Assembly (NCBI GenBank): GCA_947451035.1
Contig: CANFXR010000004.1
Span: 1 to 62,390, forward strand
Source: Burkholderiales bacterium
GTDB taxonomy: Bacteria > Pseudomonadota > Gammaproteobacteria > Burkholderiales > Burkholderiaceae_C
DNA: 62,390 bases
Direction of reading: 5' to 3'
In this document: positions 1 through 12,154 of the stretch, piece by piece
Position numbering within the stretch: the stretch's first letter is position 1
Layout of the letters: every line of letters starts with the position of its first letter
Made by a program: the position numbers and the translations under genes
The notes under the pieces: model-generated
Told to the model about the DNA's origin: nothing
The model's input: only the letters and a program-made list of their open reading frames with translations
The model's database searches: none

Positions 1-513
1 CAGACTGATTTCATCCAGGCGGTCGCGCGCAGCGGCAAGCCGGTGAACATCAAGAAGGGGCAGTTCATGGCGCCCCACGACATGAAAAATGTCATTGCCA
101 AGGCCCGTGCCGCGGCGCGCGCCGCCGGTCTGCTCGAAGACAACTTCATGGCCTGCGAGCGCGGCGTGAGCTTTGGCTACAACAACCTGGTGAGCGACAT
201 GCGTTCGCTGGCCATCATGCGCGAGACGAACGCCCCGGTGGTCTTCGATGCCACCCACAGCGTGCAATTGCCCGGTGGCCAGGGCAGCAGTTCAGGCGGC
301 GCGCGCGAATTCGTGCCCGTGCTGGCACGCGCTGCCATTGCCGTGGGCATCGCCGGCGTGTTCATGGAAACGCACCCCGACCCGAACAACGCGCTGTGCG
401 ACGGCCCCAACGCGGTGCCGCTCAAGCACATGCGCGCCCTGCTCGAACAACTGCAGGCGCTCGACCGGGTGGTCAAGCGTCAACCCCTGCTCGAAAACGA
501 TTTCGGTTGCTGA
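1..513 (+). CDS. kdsA: 3-deoxy-8-phosphooctulonate synthase (KDO-8-P synthase), 3' part
   Basis: The window opens inside this gene; the last 170 codons are present. The enzyme condenses phosphoenolpyruvate with arabinose 5-phosphate in the cytoplasm to make KDO 8-phosphate for the LPS inner core. Family signatures visible are [11 protein letters not shown] near the start, [24 protein letters not shown] and [16 protein letters not shown], which match the second half of the TIM barrel with its active-site loops. The reading frame is intact to a TGA at 511–513. In related Burkholderiales kdsA is followed directly by eno; here a glycosyltransferase gene intervenes, and the last 101 bp of kdsA are repeated exactly beyond it. 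The identification is secure; the start lies outside the window. Confidence 0.96.
   Translation, partial: QTDFIQAVARSGKPVNIKKGQFMAPHDMKNVIAKARAAARAAGLLEDNFMACERGVSFGYNNLVSDMRSLAIMRETNAPVVFDATHSVQLPGGQGSSSGGAREFVPVLARAAIAVGIAGVFMETHPDPNNALCDGPNAVPLKHMRALLEQLQALDRVVKRQPLLENDFGC
413..513 (+). repeat. 101-bp direct repeat, copy 1 (kdsA 3' end)
   Basis: The last 101 bp of kdsA, ending exactly with its TGA stop codon, recur without mismatch at 1649–1749 (constant offset 1236). The base before and the base after the repeat differ between copies, so these are true boundaries. Copy 1 is the functional 3' end of the gene. Confidence 0.97.
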
Positions 514-531
514 TGCCTTCGCTCACGTGAG

Positions 532-3103
<2,572 letters not shown>

Positions 3104-3154
3104 AACCCGGCACGCGCAGCGCCCGTTCCAGCCCCGCCAACGACCTGTCCGATC

Positions 3155-3436
3155 ATGCGATTCATCAGCCTCGCACTGGCCTTGCTGATCGTGCTGGTGC
3201 ACGCCGAGTTGTGGTTTGGCAACTCGGGCGTGCCACGCATGCTCGAGTTGCAGGCCAAGCTGGAGCGGCAAAAGGCGGTCAATGACGACGCGCGCCGCCG
3301 CAATGAGCAACTCGCCGCCGAGGTCAGCGACCTCGCCGAGGGCCTGGAGATGGTCGAGGAAAAGGCGCGCTACGACCTGGGCATGGTCAAGCGCGACGAA
3401 ATCCTGGTGCAGCTGAACACCGCCGCAGCCAAGTAG
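3155..3436 (+). CDS. ftsB: Cell division protein FtsB
   Basis: A 93-residue bitopic inner-membrane protein of the divisome FtsQLB complex, linking FtsQ to activation of septal peptidoglycan synthesis. One hydrophobic segment covers about residues 3–18 (ISLALALLIVLVHAELW), followed by a charged heptad-rich coiled coil to about residue 70 and the family motif VEEKARYDLGMVKRDEIL. Position 51 bp after eno is the conserved eno–ftsB arrangement. Length is normal. Confidence 0.95.
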   Translation: MRFISLALALLIVLVHAELWFGNSGVPRMLELQAKLERQKAVNDDARRRNEQLAAEVSDLAEGLEMVEEKARYDLGMVKRDEILVQLNTAAAK

Positions 3437-3457
3437 CCGGCGGCGCGCCGGGTGCGC

Positions 3458-4426
3458 TCAGTTGAGCGCGCTCGAGCCGGGCGCCTGATGCACCGACGGC
3501 GTGAACACCTCGCCCACGTCAACGGCATCGAAGTGGTACTTCACGCCGCAGAAGTCGCAGCCCACTTCCACCCTCCCCTGCTCGACGACGATGTCGTCGA
3601 CTTCCACGCGCCCCAGCCCGAGCAGCATGCTGCTCACGCGATCGCGCGAGCAGCGGCAGGCAAAGTGCGGACCGGCGCCACCGGCCAGCGCCGGAAAGCT
3701 CAGCAGCGGCTCTTCCCAGAACAGCCGGCGCAGCACGGTGTCGGCATCGAGCGTGAGCAGCTCGTCGCGCGTGAGCGTGCCGGCCAGCACGGCGATGCGG
3801 TTGTAGGCCTCGCTCAGGCCGATCTCGTCCTCGTTGCGCTGGCCCAGGTTGCCCGAGCCTTCGACCGGCAAGCGCTGGATCAGCAGACCGGCGGCCACCT
3901 CGTCGTTGGCGGCCAGGATCAGCCGCGTGTCGAGCTGCTCGGACTGCAGCATGTAGTGCTCGAGCACCTGGCTGATCTCTTGCAGCGGCTCGCGCCGGTC
4001 GCCATGCAGCGACACCACGCCCTGATACGGCTGCTGGCCGGGAAAGCGGTCCTTCGGGTCGAGCGTGATCGAGCAGCGACCCTGGCCGCGCACGTTGACC
4101 AGCGCTTCGAGCTGCGCGTCGGGCGCCACCTCGCCGACCACCTTGGCGGTGACGCGAAACGCCAGATCCGACTGCACCTCGGCCACGGCCAGCTTGACCG
4201 GTCCGTCGCCGTACACCTGCAGCACCAGCGCGCCTTCGAACTTGATGCTGGCTTGCATCAGCGAGGCGGCCGCGGCCATCTCGCCCATCAGCACGCGCAC
4301 CGGTTCGGGAAACGAATCGTTCGCGCCGGTGCGCCGCTGCAGCACCTCGCGCCAGCTGTCGGTCAGGCGCACCAGCATGCCGCGCACGGGCAAGCCCTCA
4401 AAGATGAATTTGTGCAGTTCGCTCAT
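3458..4426 (-). CDS. hslO: Redox-regulated chaperone Hsp33
   Basis: A 322-residue cytoplasmic holdase activated by oxidation. The N-terminal domain begins MSELHKFIFEGLPVRG and carries the expected MGEMAAAASLMQASIKFEG segment. The C-terminal zinc switch is present as a CRC pair followed by a CDFC pair, the four cysteines that bind Zn in the reduced state and form disulfides upon oxidation. An in-frame extension upstream to 4555 lies inside the neighbouring gene and is rejected; the ATG at 4426 matches the family start. It runs convergently with ftsB and is 7 bp downstream of the gamma-carbonic-anhydrase gene, probably one operon. Confidence 0.95.
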   Translation of the reverse strand: MSELHKFIFEGLPVRGMLVRLTDSWREVLQRRTGANDSFPEPVRVLMGEMAAAASLMQASIKFEGALVLQVYGDGPVKLAVAEVQSDLAFRVTAKVVGEVAPDAQLEALVNVRGQGRCSITLDPKDRFPGQQPYQGVVSLHGDRREPLQEISQVLEHYMLQSEQLDTRLILAANDEVAAGLLIQRLPVEGSGNLGQRNEDEIGLSEAYNRIAVLAGTLTRDELLTLDADTVLRRLFWEEPLLSFPALAGGAGPHFACRCSRDRVSSMLLGLGRVEVDDIVVEQGRVEVGCDFCGVKYHFDAVDVGEVFTPSVHQAPGSSALN

Positions 4427-4433
4427 CGTCGGG

Positions 4434-4958
4434 TCAGTCGATGCGGGCCAGGCCGCTCTTGAACTGCTGCGCCTTGGCGACGTAGCTGGCGGCGCTGCGC
4501 AACAAGCCGGCGAGCTGCTCGGGCGTGAGTTCGCGCGCCACTTTGGCGGGCGCACCCATGATGAGCGAGCCGTCCGGGAATTCCTTGCCTTCGGTGACCA
4601 CCGCGCCGGCGGCCACCAGGCAGCCCTTGCCGATGCGCGCCCCGTTGAGCAGCACCGCCTGGATGCCGATCAGCGAGCCATCGCCCACCGTGCAGCCGTG
4701 CAGCATGGCCTGATGGCCCACGGTGACGTCATCGCCGAGGTGCACCGGGTAGCCCGCATCCGAGTGCACGATCGCGCCGTCTTGCACATTGCTGCGGCAG
4801 CCGATGTGCAGCCGCGTGTTGTCGCCGCGCAGCACCGCGCCGAACCACACGCTGGCCTGATCGCCCAGGTGCACGTCACCGATGACCTGGGCGCTGTCGG
4901 CGACCCAGGCGGTGCTGGCGATCGAGGGAAGGGTTTCACCGAGACGGTAAACGGCCAC
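4434..4958 (-). CDS. Gamma-carbonic anhydrase family protein (left-handed beta-helix)
   Basis: A 174-residue hexapeptide-repeat protein of the YrdA/PaaY/CaiE type. Imperfect hexapeptide repeats from about residue 18 to 135 form a left-handed beta helix. Three candidate zinc-ligand histidines are seen in AIVHSD and [10 protein letters not shown], as in gamma-class carbonic anhydrases. The start is a GTG at 4958, supported by AGGAG seven bases upstream on the coding strand. The catalytic activity of such proteins varies, so carbonic anhydrase function is only a family-level guess. It is divergent from the DUF455 gene, with 36 bp between starts, and probably cotranscribed with hslO. Confidence 0.88.
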   Translation of the reverse strand: MAVYRLGETLPSIASTAWVADSAQVIGDVHLGDQASVWFGAVLRGDNTRLHIGCRSNVQDGAIVHSDAGYPVHLGDDVTVGHQAMLHGCTVGDGSLIGIQAVLLNGARIGKGCLVAAGAVVTEGKEFPDGSLIMGAPAKVARELTPEQLAGLLRSAASYVAKAQQFKSGLARID

Positions 4959-4981
4959 GTGGGTGCTCCTGGGGTGAAGTC

Positions 4982-4997
4982 GATAATTCTAGAGATG
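4982..4997 (+). promoter_or_regulatory. Candidate leaderless promoter: GATAAT, 7 bases, ATG
   Basis: GATAAT at 4982–4987 is followed by exactly seven bases and the ATG of the DUF455 gene. Transcription normally starts about seven bases after a −10 box, so the message would begin at the start codon. No Shine-Dalgarno sequence is present and the −35 region (4959–4964) is poor. The same spacing recurs before mltB. Confidence 0.45.
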
Positions 4998-5825
4998 CCC
5001 CTTGCCCCTGCCGCCGTGTCTGCTGCCGATTTGCGGGTGTCGCTGCGCCAGCGTGCGTTCGAGTTGTGGCAACTGAGCGATGCGCCGCTCAAGGCGCAGC
5101 TCACACGTGCGCTGTGGGACTCCAAAGACGCCCATGCGCTGCACCCCGAACTGATCGTCGACGCGGTTGCCGCCTCGCTGGCGCCCGGGCGGCCCGAACG
5201 GCCCGAACTGGTGCCGCCCAAGGACGTGCCTTCGCGCACGCCGTTCACGCTGGAAGGGCGCGCCGCGCTGCTGCACGCCATCGCGCACATCGAGTTCAAC
5301 GCGATCAATCTGGCGCTCGATGCGGTGTGGCGTTTCAACGCGATGCCCGAGGCGTTCTACCTCGACTGGCTGGGGGTGGCCGCTGAAGAGGCGCTGCATT
5401 TCAGCTTGCTGCGCGAGCACTTGCTCACGCTGGGCCACGACTACGGCGACTTCGACGCGCACGCCGGGCTGTGGCTGATGACGCAGCGCACCGCGAGCGA
5501 TGTGGTCGCGCGCATGGCGCTGGTGCCGCGCACGCTGGAAGCGCGCGGGCTCGACGCCACCCCGCCGCTGCAAGACAAGTTTGGGCGTGCCGGTGACGCC
5601 CGCGCGGTCGAGATCCTGGGCGTGATCCTGCGTGACGAGATCGGCCACGTGGCCATCGGCAACCGCTGGTACCGCTGGCTGTGCGAGCGCGACGGGCTCG
5701 ATGCGCTGACGCACTACCAGTGGCTCGCCCAGCGCTACCAGGCGCCGCGCCTGCGCCCCCCGTTCAACATCGACGCGCGCCGCGCCGCCGGTTTCACCGA
5801 CGAGGAACTGGCCGCGCTGCAGTGA
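4995..5825 (+). CDS. DUF455 family ferritin-like protein
   Basis: A 276-residue protein of the DUF455 family, which has a ferritin-like four-helix fold. Candidate metal-binding Glu and His residues lie in HIEFNAINLALD, AAEEALHFSLL and RDEIGHVAIGNRW, the expected E/ExxH pattern. The function of the family is not established. The open frame extends far upstream antisense to hslO, but only the ATG at 4995 gives the family-typical start. There is no ribosome-binding site; a GATAAT box seven bases upstream suggests leaderless translation. It is transcribed divergently from the gamma-carbonic-anhydrase gene and converges on mscS. Confidence 0.88.
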   Translation: MPLAPAAVSAADLRVSLRQRAFELWQLSDAPLKAQLTRALWDSKDAHALHPELIVDAVAASLAPGRPERPELVPPKDVPSRTPFTLEGRAALLHAIAHIEFNAINLALDAVWRFNAMPEAFYLDWLGVAAEEALHFSLLREHLLTLGHDYGDFDAHAGLWLMTQRTASDVVARMALVPRTLEARGLDATPPLQDKFGRAGDARAVEILGVILRDEIGHVAIGNRWYRWLCERDGLDALTHYQWLAQRYQAPRLRPPFNIDARRAAGFTDEELAALQ

Positions 5826-5849
5826 GCGGTCGGGCGCGAGTGCCGCGCC

Positions 5850-7136
5850 TCAAGGCAACGCCGAGGCGGCGGGCGACGGCGGGCCTGCGGGCGTCAGGTG
5901 CACCACGCGCTGCGGATACGGAATCTCGACGCCGTTGTCGTTGAGCACCTGCAGCACCGCAAAGTTGACCTCCGAGCGCACGGCGTCGATGCCGTTTTCC
6001 GGGTCGATCATCCAGAAGTGCACGGCCAGGTCGAACCCGTCGGGCGCGAAGCCCATCAGGCGCACCGCGGGCGCCGGAAACGCCACCACCCGGGCCACCT
6101 TGACCACCGCTGCCTCGAGCTGCGGCAACAGCGAGCGCAGGTCGGTCCCGTAGGCCACCTGCACGCCGGCGGTGATGCGCTGATCGGCCATCGAGGAGTT
6201 CTCGACGCGTTGCGTGATCAGCATCTCGTTGGGCACGATGGCCTCGCGGCCGTCGCGCGCACGGATCAGCGTGTAGCGGGTGCGGATGTCGGTGATGCGG
6301 CCCTCGAAACCGTCGATCTTCACCGTGTCGCCGATGCGCAGCGAGCGCTCGGCCAGGATCACGAAGCCGCTGATGTAGTTGGCGGCGATCTTCTGCAGAC
6401 CGAAACCCAGACCCACGCCCACCGCACCACCGAGCACGCCCAGCGCCGTCAGGTCGATGCCCACGGCGCTCAGCGCGAACAGCAGCCCGATGAACAGCAG
6501 CAGCGCGCGCACCACGTTGGCGGCGAGCTTCTCGATGGACAGGTCGCCGCCGGTGCGCCGCAGCAGCTTGCGCTCGATGCCGGAAGCCGCCCACAAGGCC
6601 AGCACCATCACCACGCCGGCCGTCAGCAATCCCTGGACGAAGCGCCGCAAGGTGATCTCGTGGTTGCCCATGGCCCAGCTGATGCCATCCATCGCATCGA
6701 GCATCAGCGGCAGCGCGCCCGTCACCCACAGCGCCGCGGCCAGCCACACCAGCCAGGCAAAACTGCGCTCGATCAGGCGCATCCAGTGCGCAGCGGGGAA
6801 AGACGCCCGCAGCACCAGCACCGTGGTGCGCGTGAGCACCAGCGCGATCAGCACCGGGATCGCCAGCCTGAGAACGGCCGGCGTGAGCGTGGCCATCAGC
6901 AACCACTTGGCCGCGAACACCAGCGCCAGCGCCAGCAGTGGAAACAGCACCCCGTCGAGGATGCGGTGACCAAACCAGATCGAGCCGTCTTCGGCCTGCG
7001 CGCCGCGCACAGCGCGCACACCCAGCCAAGCCAGACCCAGGCACACCAGCAAGGCGCCCAGTTCCACCAGCGCACTCGGCTGCTGCAGCGTGACCAGCAG
7101 ACCTTGCAGTTCGTCGGCGTTGATGGGGTGAATCAT
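5850..7136 (-). CDS. MscS-family mechanosensitive ion channel
   Basis: A 428-residue inner-membrane protein. Roughly the first 240 residues hold several hydrophobic segments (for example VELGALLVCLGLAWLGV). The MscS pore and beta domain follow: VGLGFGLQKIAANYISGFVI, then LRIGDTVKIDGFEGRITDI and IVPNEMLITQRVEN, close to the family consensus. A cytoplasmic alpha/beta domain ends the protein. It is longer than E. coli MscS (286 residues), fitting a YbdG/MscM-like subgroup with extra N-terminal helices. Such channels release solutes upon hypo-osmotic shock. The ATG overlaps the stop of the upstream deacetylase gene by four bases, so the two are translationally coupled. Confidence 0.93.
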   Translation of the reverse strand: MIHPINADELQGLLVTLQQPSALVELGALLVCLGLAWLGVRAVRGAQAEDGSIWFGHRILDGVLFPLLALALVFAAKWLLMATLTPAVLRLAIPVLIALVLTRTTVLVLRASFPAAHWMRLIERSFAWLVWLAAALWVTGALPLMLDAMDGISWAMGNHEITLRRFVQGLLTAGVVMVLALWAASGIERKLLRRTGGDLSIEKLAANVVRALLLFIGLLFALSAVGIDLTALGVLGGAVGVGLGFGLQKIAANYISGFVILAERSLRIGDTVKIDGFEGRITDIRTRYTLIRARDGREAIVPNEMLITQRVENSSMADQRITAGVQVAYGTDLRSLLPQLEAAVVKVARVVAFPAPAVRLMGFAPDGFDLAVHFWMIDPENGIDAVRSEVNFAVLQVLNDNGVEIPYPQRVVHLTPAGPPSPAASALP

Positions 7137-8098
7137 GGTGTCGCCTGCACCGTCTCGGGGCCGTCAACGCCGGCCAGCACGCGCAGGTGGGCCGCCACGC
7201 AGCGCCCCAGTGCGCTCAGGTCGTAGCCGCCTTCGAGGCACGACACGATGCGTCCACCGGCATGGCGCTCGGCCACGGCCATGAGGCGGCGGGTCATCCA
7301 GGCGTAGTCGGCCGTCACCAGACCGAGCTGGCCGACCGGGTCCTCGCGGTGCGCGTCGAAGCCGGCCGAGATGAAGATCATCTGCGGTGCAAACGCCTCC
7401 AGCCGCGGCAGCCAGTTCGCTTCGATCAACGGGCGCAAGGTGGCGCCGGTGGTGCCGGCCGGCACCGGCAGGTTGACCATGTTGGTGCCCATCGGCGTGA
7501 CCCCGCTGTACGGGTACTGCGGGTGCTGGAAGAAACTGACCATCAGCGTGCGTTCGTCGCCGGCGAGGATGTCTTCGGTGCCGTTGCCGTGGTGCACGTC
7601 AAAGTCGACCACCGCCACGCGCTGCAAGCCGCGCACCACCAGCGCATGGCGCGCGGCGATGGCCACGTTGTTGAACAGGCAAAAGCCCATCGCCTGCGCG
7701 CGCATCGCGTGATGGCCCGGCGGGCGCACCGCGCAAAACGCGTTCGACAACTCACCATCGATCACCGCATCGGTGGCGGCCACGGCGGCGCCGGCGGCGC
7801 GACACACCGCGTCCCAGGTGCCGGGGCCGGCGATCGTGTCCGCATCGAGCTCCAAGCTGTCGCCGCTGGCCGCAAGCGGCGACAGCCGCCGCTGCAAGTC
7901 GGCCACATAAACGGGGTCGTGCGCCAGCTCGACATCGGCCAGATCGACCAGCGGCGCCTCGCGGCGCTGCAGCGCGATGTCCAGGCCGGTGGCGATCAGG
8001 TGATCGGTGATCGCATCGAGCCGTTCGGGGCACTCGGGATGCCCGGCGCCGGTGCGGTGCGCGCGGCAATCGGCGTGCATGAAAAGGCCGGTGGACAT
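7133..8098 (-). CDS. Histone deacetylase family protein (class II-like amidohydrolase)
   Basis: A 321-residue zinc-dependent deacetylase/acetylpolyamine amidohydrolase-type enzyme. It begins MSTGLFMHADCRAH..GHPECPERL and shows RPPGHHAM with the catalytic His pair, VAVVDFDVHHGNGTEDI with Asp and His zinc ligands, and ISAGFDAHREDPVGQL with the last Asp ligand. The length fits bacterial members. The substrate could be an acetylated polyamine, protein lysine or small molecule and cannot be read from sequence. The ATG at 8098 is preferred over longer in-frame openings that run into moxR. It is divergent from moxR (51 bp) and coupled to mscS. Confidence 0.92.
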   Translation of the reverse strand: MSTGLFMHADCRAHRTGAGHPECPERLDAITDHLIATGLDIALQRREAPLVDLADVELAHDPVYVADLQRRLSPLAASGDSLELDADTIAGPGTWDAVCRAAGAAVAATDAVIDGELSNAFCAVRPPGHHAMRAQAMGFCLFNNVAIAARHALVVRGLQRVAVVDFDVHHGNGTEDILAGDERTLMVSFFQHPQYPYSGVTPMGTNMVNLPVPAGTTGATLRPLIEANWLPRLEAFAPQMIFISAGFDAHREDPVGQLGLVTADYAWMTRRLMAVAERHAGGRIVSCLEGGYDLSALGRCVAAHLRVLAGVDGPETVQATP

Positions 8099-8136
8099 GG
8101 TGGATTTTCGGGAAGTTGCCGAGGGGGTGTCTGGGT

Positions 8137-8149
8137 TAAGGTCGCCGCC

Positions 8150-8152
<3 letters not shown>
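8137..8152 (+). promoter_or_regulatory. Possible −10 element TAAGGT seven bases before the moxR ATG
   Basis: TAAGGT at 8137–8142 fits a loose TANNNT −10 pattern and stands seven bases before the ATG at 8150, the same geometry as before DUF455 and mltB. No Shine-Dalgarno motif is visible. The match is weak and could be chance. Confidence 0.25.
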
Positions 8153-9075
<923 letters not shown>

Positions 9076-9076
<1 letters not shown>

Positions 9077-10059
9077 TGGGCACGGGGGGCATCGCACGGG
9101 GCTGGAAGCGTCGGCTCGACGCCTGGTTCGAGCAGCGTTCGCCGCGCAGCGACAGCGTGCTGCTGACCCACCGCAACGTGTACATCGTGCCGACCAAGGC
9201 CGGGCTGCTGTACGGCTTCACGCTGGCCGTGCTGCTGGTCGCGTCGATCAATTACCAGCTCAACCTGGGCTACGTGCTGACCTTCTTGCTGGCGGGCAGC
9301 GCCCTGGTCTCGATGCACATGACGCACGGCACGCTGCGCGGGCTGACGCTGCACCTGCGACCGGTCCACCCCGTGTTCGCCGGTGACACCGCCACGCTCG
9401 AAGCGGTGCTGTCGAGCGCCGACCGGGCGCGCTACGGCATGGGGCTGCGGCTGCGCACGCTGGACGCCTCGACGCTGAGCCACACCGACGTGCCCGCGGG
9501 CGACCAGGCGGTGCTGCACATCGGCTTCGTGCCGGGGGGCCGCGGTCGCCATGCGCTGCCCGCGCTCGTCGTGGAAACGCGTTTTCCGCTGGGGCTGTTT
9601 CGGGCCTGGTCGGTGTGGCACCCGGCCATGTCGGTGCTGGTGTATCCGCGGCCCGAGCGCCCGGCCAGCGCGCTGCCGGCCGCGCGTGGCGTGAGCGGCG
9701 GCCCGGGCCGCGCGCGCGTGACCAGCGGCGGCGAATTCGAAGGCGTGCGGCCGTACCGCCGCGGCGACCCGCCCAAGACCATCGCCTGGAAGCAAACCGC
9801 CAAGACCCTGGCAGGCGGCGGCGAGCTGGTCAGCCGCGACCACCACTCGCACACGCAGCAGCAGTTGTGGCTGGACTGGCACAGCTGTGGCGGCGCCAAC
9901 GCCGAAGCGCGCCTGTCGCGTCTGGCGGCGTGGATCGTCGAGGCCGAACGCCGCGACGCCGCCTGGGGCTTGAGCCTGCCGGCGTGCGAGTTGCCCATGG
10001 GCCAGGGCGACGCCCACCGGCAGCGCGGCCTCGAGGCGCTGGCGCTGTGGACGGCATGA
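9076..10059 (+). CDS. DUF58 domain-containing membrane protein
   Basis: A 327-residue protein with two hydrophobic segments near residues 38–75 (LLYGFTLAVLLVASINYQ, VLTFLLAGSALVSM) and a DUF58 domain toward the C-terminus, recognisable from GGEFEGVRPYRRGDPPKTIA followed by WKQTAKT. DUF58 proteins are usual partners of MoxR ATPases. It starts with the ATG in a TGATG overlap with moxR and ends in an ATGA overlap with the transglutaminase gene, so expression of the three proteins is likely coupled. Confidence 0.92.
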
Positions 10060-12143
10060 GCGGCAACAGCGCGCCACCGCAGCCCGCGGTGAGCACCCGC
10101 CGCCGGGCCTGGCCGGGCTGGCGCCACCTGCCGCGCGAGGCGCGCGACACGCTGTTCTTGCTGGGCCTGATCGGCTGGACGGTGCTGCCGCACCTGTTTC
10201 ACCTGCCGCCGTGGTGCGCGGCACTCACCGCAGCCGTGCTGCTGGCGCGCGCCCGACTGGCGCTCAACGGCGCGGCGTTGCCCGGGCGCTGGACGCTGCT
10301 GGGGGTGCTGGTGCTCGCCGCGGGGCTCACGCTGTGGTCGTTCCAGACCTTGCTGGGCAAGGAGCCGGGCGTGGCGATGGCGGTGTCGCTGATGGCCATC
10401 AAGACGCTCGAACTGCGCGCACGGCGCGATGCGTTCGTGGTGTTCTTCCTCGGTTTTTTCCTGATCCTCACGCAATTCCTGTACTCGCAAAGCCTGCTGG
10501 TCGCGCTGGCGATGCTGGTGTCGGTGTGGGGCTTGCTCAGCGCGCTGGTGCTGGCCAGCATGCCGGTGGGCAAGCCGCCGCTGCGCCTGGCCGCGGGGCT
10601 GGCCGGCAAGACCGCGCTGCTGGGCGCGCCGCTGATGGTGCTGATGTTCGTGCTGTTCCCGCGCGTGAGCCCGCTGTGGGGCGTGCCGCAGGATCACCGC
10701 GCGGGCACGGGCCTGTCCAACAGCATGAACATGGGCTCGGTGGCGTTGCTCGCGCAAAACGAGAACGTGGCCATGCGCGTCCGCTTCGAGGGCGCGCCGC
10801 CCGCCGTCCAGGACGCCTACTTTCGCGGCCCGGTGCTCGGGCACTTCGACGGGCGCGAATGGACGGCGCAATCGCCGAGCTTTCCGCCGGCGCTCACGCC
10901 GCGCGCCGAACTGGCCGTGCGCGGGCGCGCCATCGGCTATGAGGTCACGCTCGAGCCGCTCAACCTGGCGGTCATCCCGATGCTCGAGGCCAGCACCGAA
11001 GCGCCGCAGATCGAAGGCGTGCGCGTGGCGCTCACGGACGATCTGCAATGGCGCGCCGACCGGCCGCTCGATGTGCGCGTGCGCTTTCACAGCACGGCCA
11101 GCACGCTGTTTCGCCACGGCCCGAGCGCACCCACCATCGGCTTGCAGGATTACATCGACTTGCCGCCCGGACACAACCCGCGCACGCTGGAATGGGCCGC
11201 CGCGCTGCGCCGCCAGCCGCGCTACGCCGAGGCTGATGCCGCCACGCTGGCCAACGCGCTGATGGCGCACATCCGCACCGGCGGGTTCAGCTACACGCTG
11301 TCGCCCGGCACCTACGGCGACGACGATGCGCGCAGCGCCATCGACGAGTTCTGGCTCGATCGCAAGCTGGGTTTCTGTGAACACTTTGCCGCTGCGTTCG
11401 TGGTGGTGATGCGCGCGCTCGATGTGCCCGCGCGCGTGGTCACCGGCTACCAGGGTTTCGATGCGCAGCCGGTGGACGGCTACCACGTGGTGCGCCAAAG
11501 CCATGCCCACGCCTGGGCCGAATACTGGCAGCCGGGTGCGGGCTGGGTGCGCGCCGACCCGACCAACGCCGTGGCCCCCGATCGCGTGCTGGGCCGCTTG
11601 CATCTGGTCGCGCCACCCTCCCTGGTCGACGAGGCGCTGGGCGCGGTGCACCCGCAGTTGCTCGCGCACCTGCGCGACGGCTGGGAAGCCATGAGCAACC
11701 GCTGGAACCAGTGGGTGCTGGACTACTCGCGCGGCGCACAGCTGAACTTGCTGTCGCGTCTGGGTTTCAGCCAACCCGACTGGGAAGACCTGGCGCTGCT
11801 GACGGCCGTGGTGTGCGCCGTGGTGGCGCTGGCCGGCGCCATGTGGACCTGGTGGGAGCTGCGCCACATCGAGCCGTGGGTGCGGCAGATGAACCAGCTG
11901 CGCGCGGCGCTGCGCAGCGTCGGTGTGGCCAGCGCCGACCATGAGGCGCCGCGCACGCTGGCGCGGCGCGTGCGCACGCAGCTCGGGGCGTGCGCCGAGC
12001 CGCTGGCGCGCGGGCTCGAACACATCGACGCGCAGCGCTACGGCCGCGCTGCGGCCCGCCGCCCGGACCGCCGGCTGACGCGCGAGTTCAGCGCCCTCGC
12101 CCGCCGGCTGGCACGCGCTGCGCCGCCGAAGCGCGCTCGATAA
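10056..12143 (+). CDS. DUF3488/transglutaminase-like membrane protein (TgpA type)
   Basis: A 695-residue inner-membrane protein. The first approximately 190 residues contain about six membrane segments (DUF3488 part). A periplasmic transglutaminase-like domain follows with the Cys in KLGFCEHFAAAF, the His in QSHAHAWAEYW and the Asp in ADPTNAVAPD, completing a Cys-His-Asp triad. A further membrane helix lies near residues 585–605 (LLTAVVCAVVALAGAMW), then a DUF4129-like tail. This matches P. aeruginosa TgpA, which is coupled to moxR and DUF58 genes. The natural substrate is unknown. It overlaps the DUF58 gene by four bases and is followed by mltB after 8 bp. Confidence 0.92.
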   Translation: MSGNSAPPQPAVSTRRRAWPGWRHLPREARDTLFLLGLIGWTVLPHLFHLPPWCAALTAAVLLARARLALNGAALPGRWTLLGVLVLAAGLTLWSFQTLLGKEPGVAMAVSLMAIKTLELRARRDAFVVFFLGFFLILTQFLYSQSLLVALAMLVSVWGLLSALVLASMPVGKPPLRLAAGLAGKTALLGAPLMVLMFVLFPRVSPLWGVPQDHRAGTGLSNSMNMGSVALLAQNENVAMRVRFEGAPPAVQDAYFRGPVLGHFDGREWTAQSPSFPPALTPRAELAVRGRAIGYEVTLEPLNLAVIPMLEASTEAPQIEGVRVALTDDLQWRADRPLDVRVRFHSTASTLFRHGPSAPTIGLQDYIDLPPGHNPRTLEWAAALRRQPRYAEADAATLANALMAHIRTGGFSYTLSPGTYGDDDARSAIDEFWLDRKLGFCEHFAAAFVVVMRALDVPARVVTGYQGFDAQPVDGYHVVRQSHAHAWAEYWQPGAGWVRADPTNAVAPDRVLGRLHLVAPPSLVDEALGAVHPQLLAHLRDGWEAMSNRWNQWVLDYSRGAQLNLLSRLGFSQPDWEDLALLTAVVCAVVALAGAMWTWWELRHIEPWVRQMNQLRAALRSVGVASADHEAPRTLARRVRTQLGACAEPLARGLEHIDAQRYGRAAARRPDRRLTREFSALARRLARAAPPKRAR

Positions 12144-12154
12144 TTTCGCGGATG
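12139..12154 (+). promoter_or_regulatory. Candidate leaderless promoter: GATAAT, 7 bases, ATG (mltB)
   Basis: GATAAT at 12139–12144, overlapping the end of the transglutaminase gene, is followed by seven bases and the mltB ATG at 12152. The arrangement equals that at 4982–4997, both with TC just before GATAAT. No Shine-Dalgarno motif precedes the ATG. Confidence 0.45.

Noticed and set aside
3452-3470. Palindrome GCGCTCA-GT-TGAGCGC between the convergent ftsB and hslO ends, as a terminator
   Set aside because: No T-run follows on either strand and it overlaps the hslO stop; kept only as an observation.
4065-4994. Open frame upstream of the DUF455 start, antisense to hslO and the gamma-carbonic-anhydrase gene
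   Set aside because: Antisense to two sound genes; no homology-like content.
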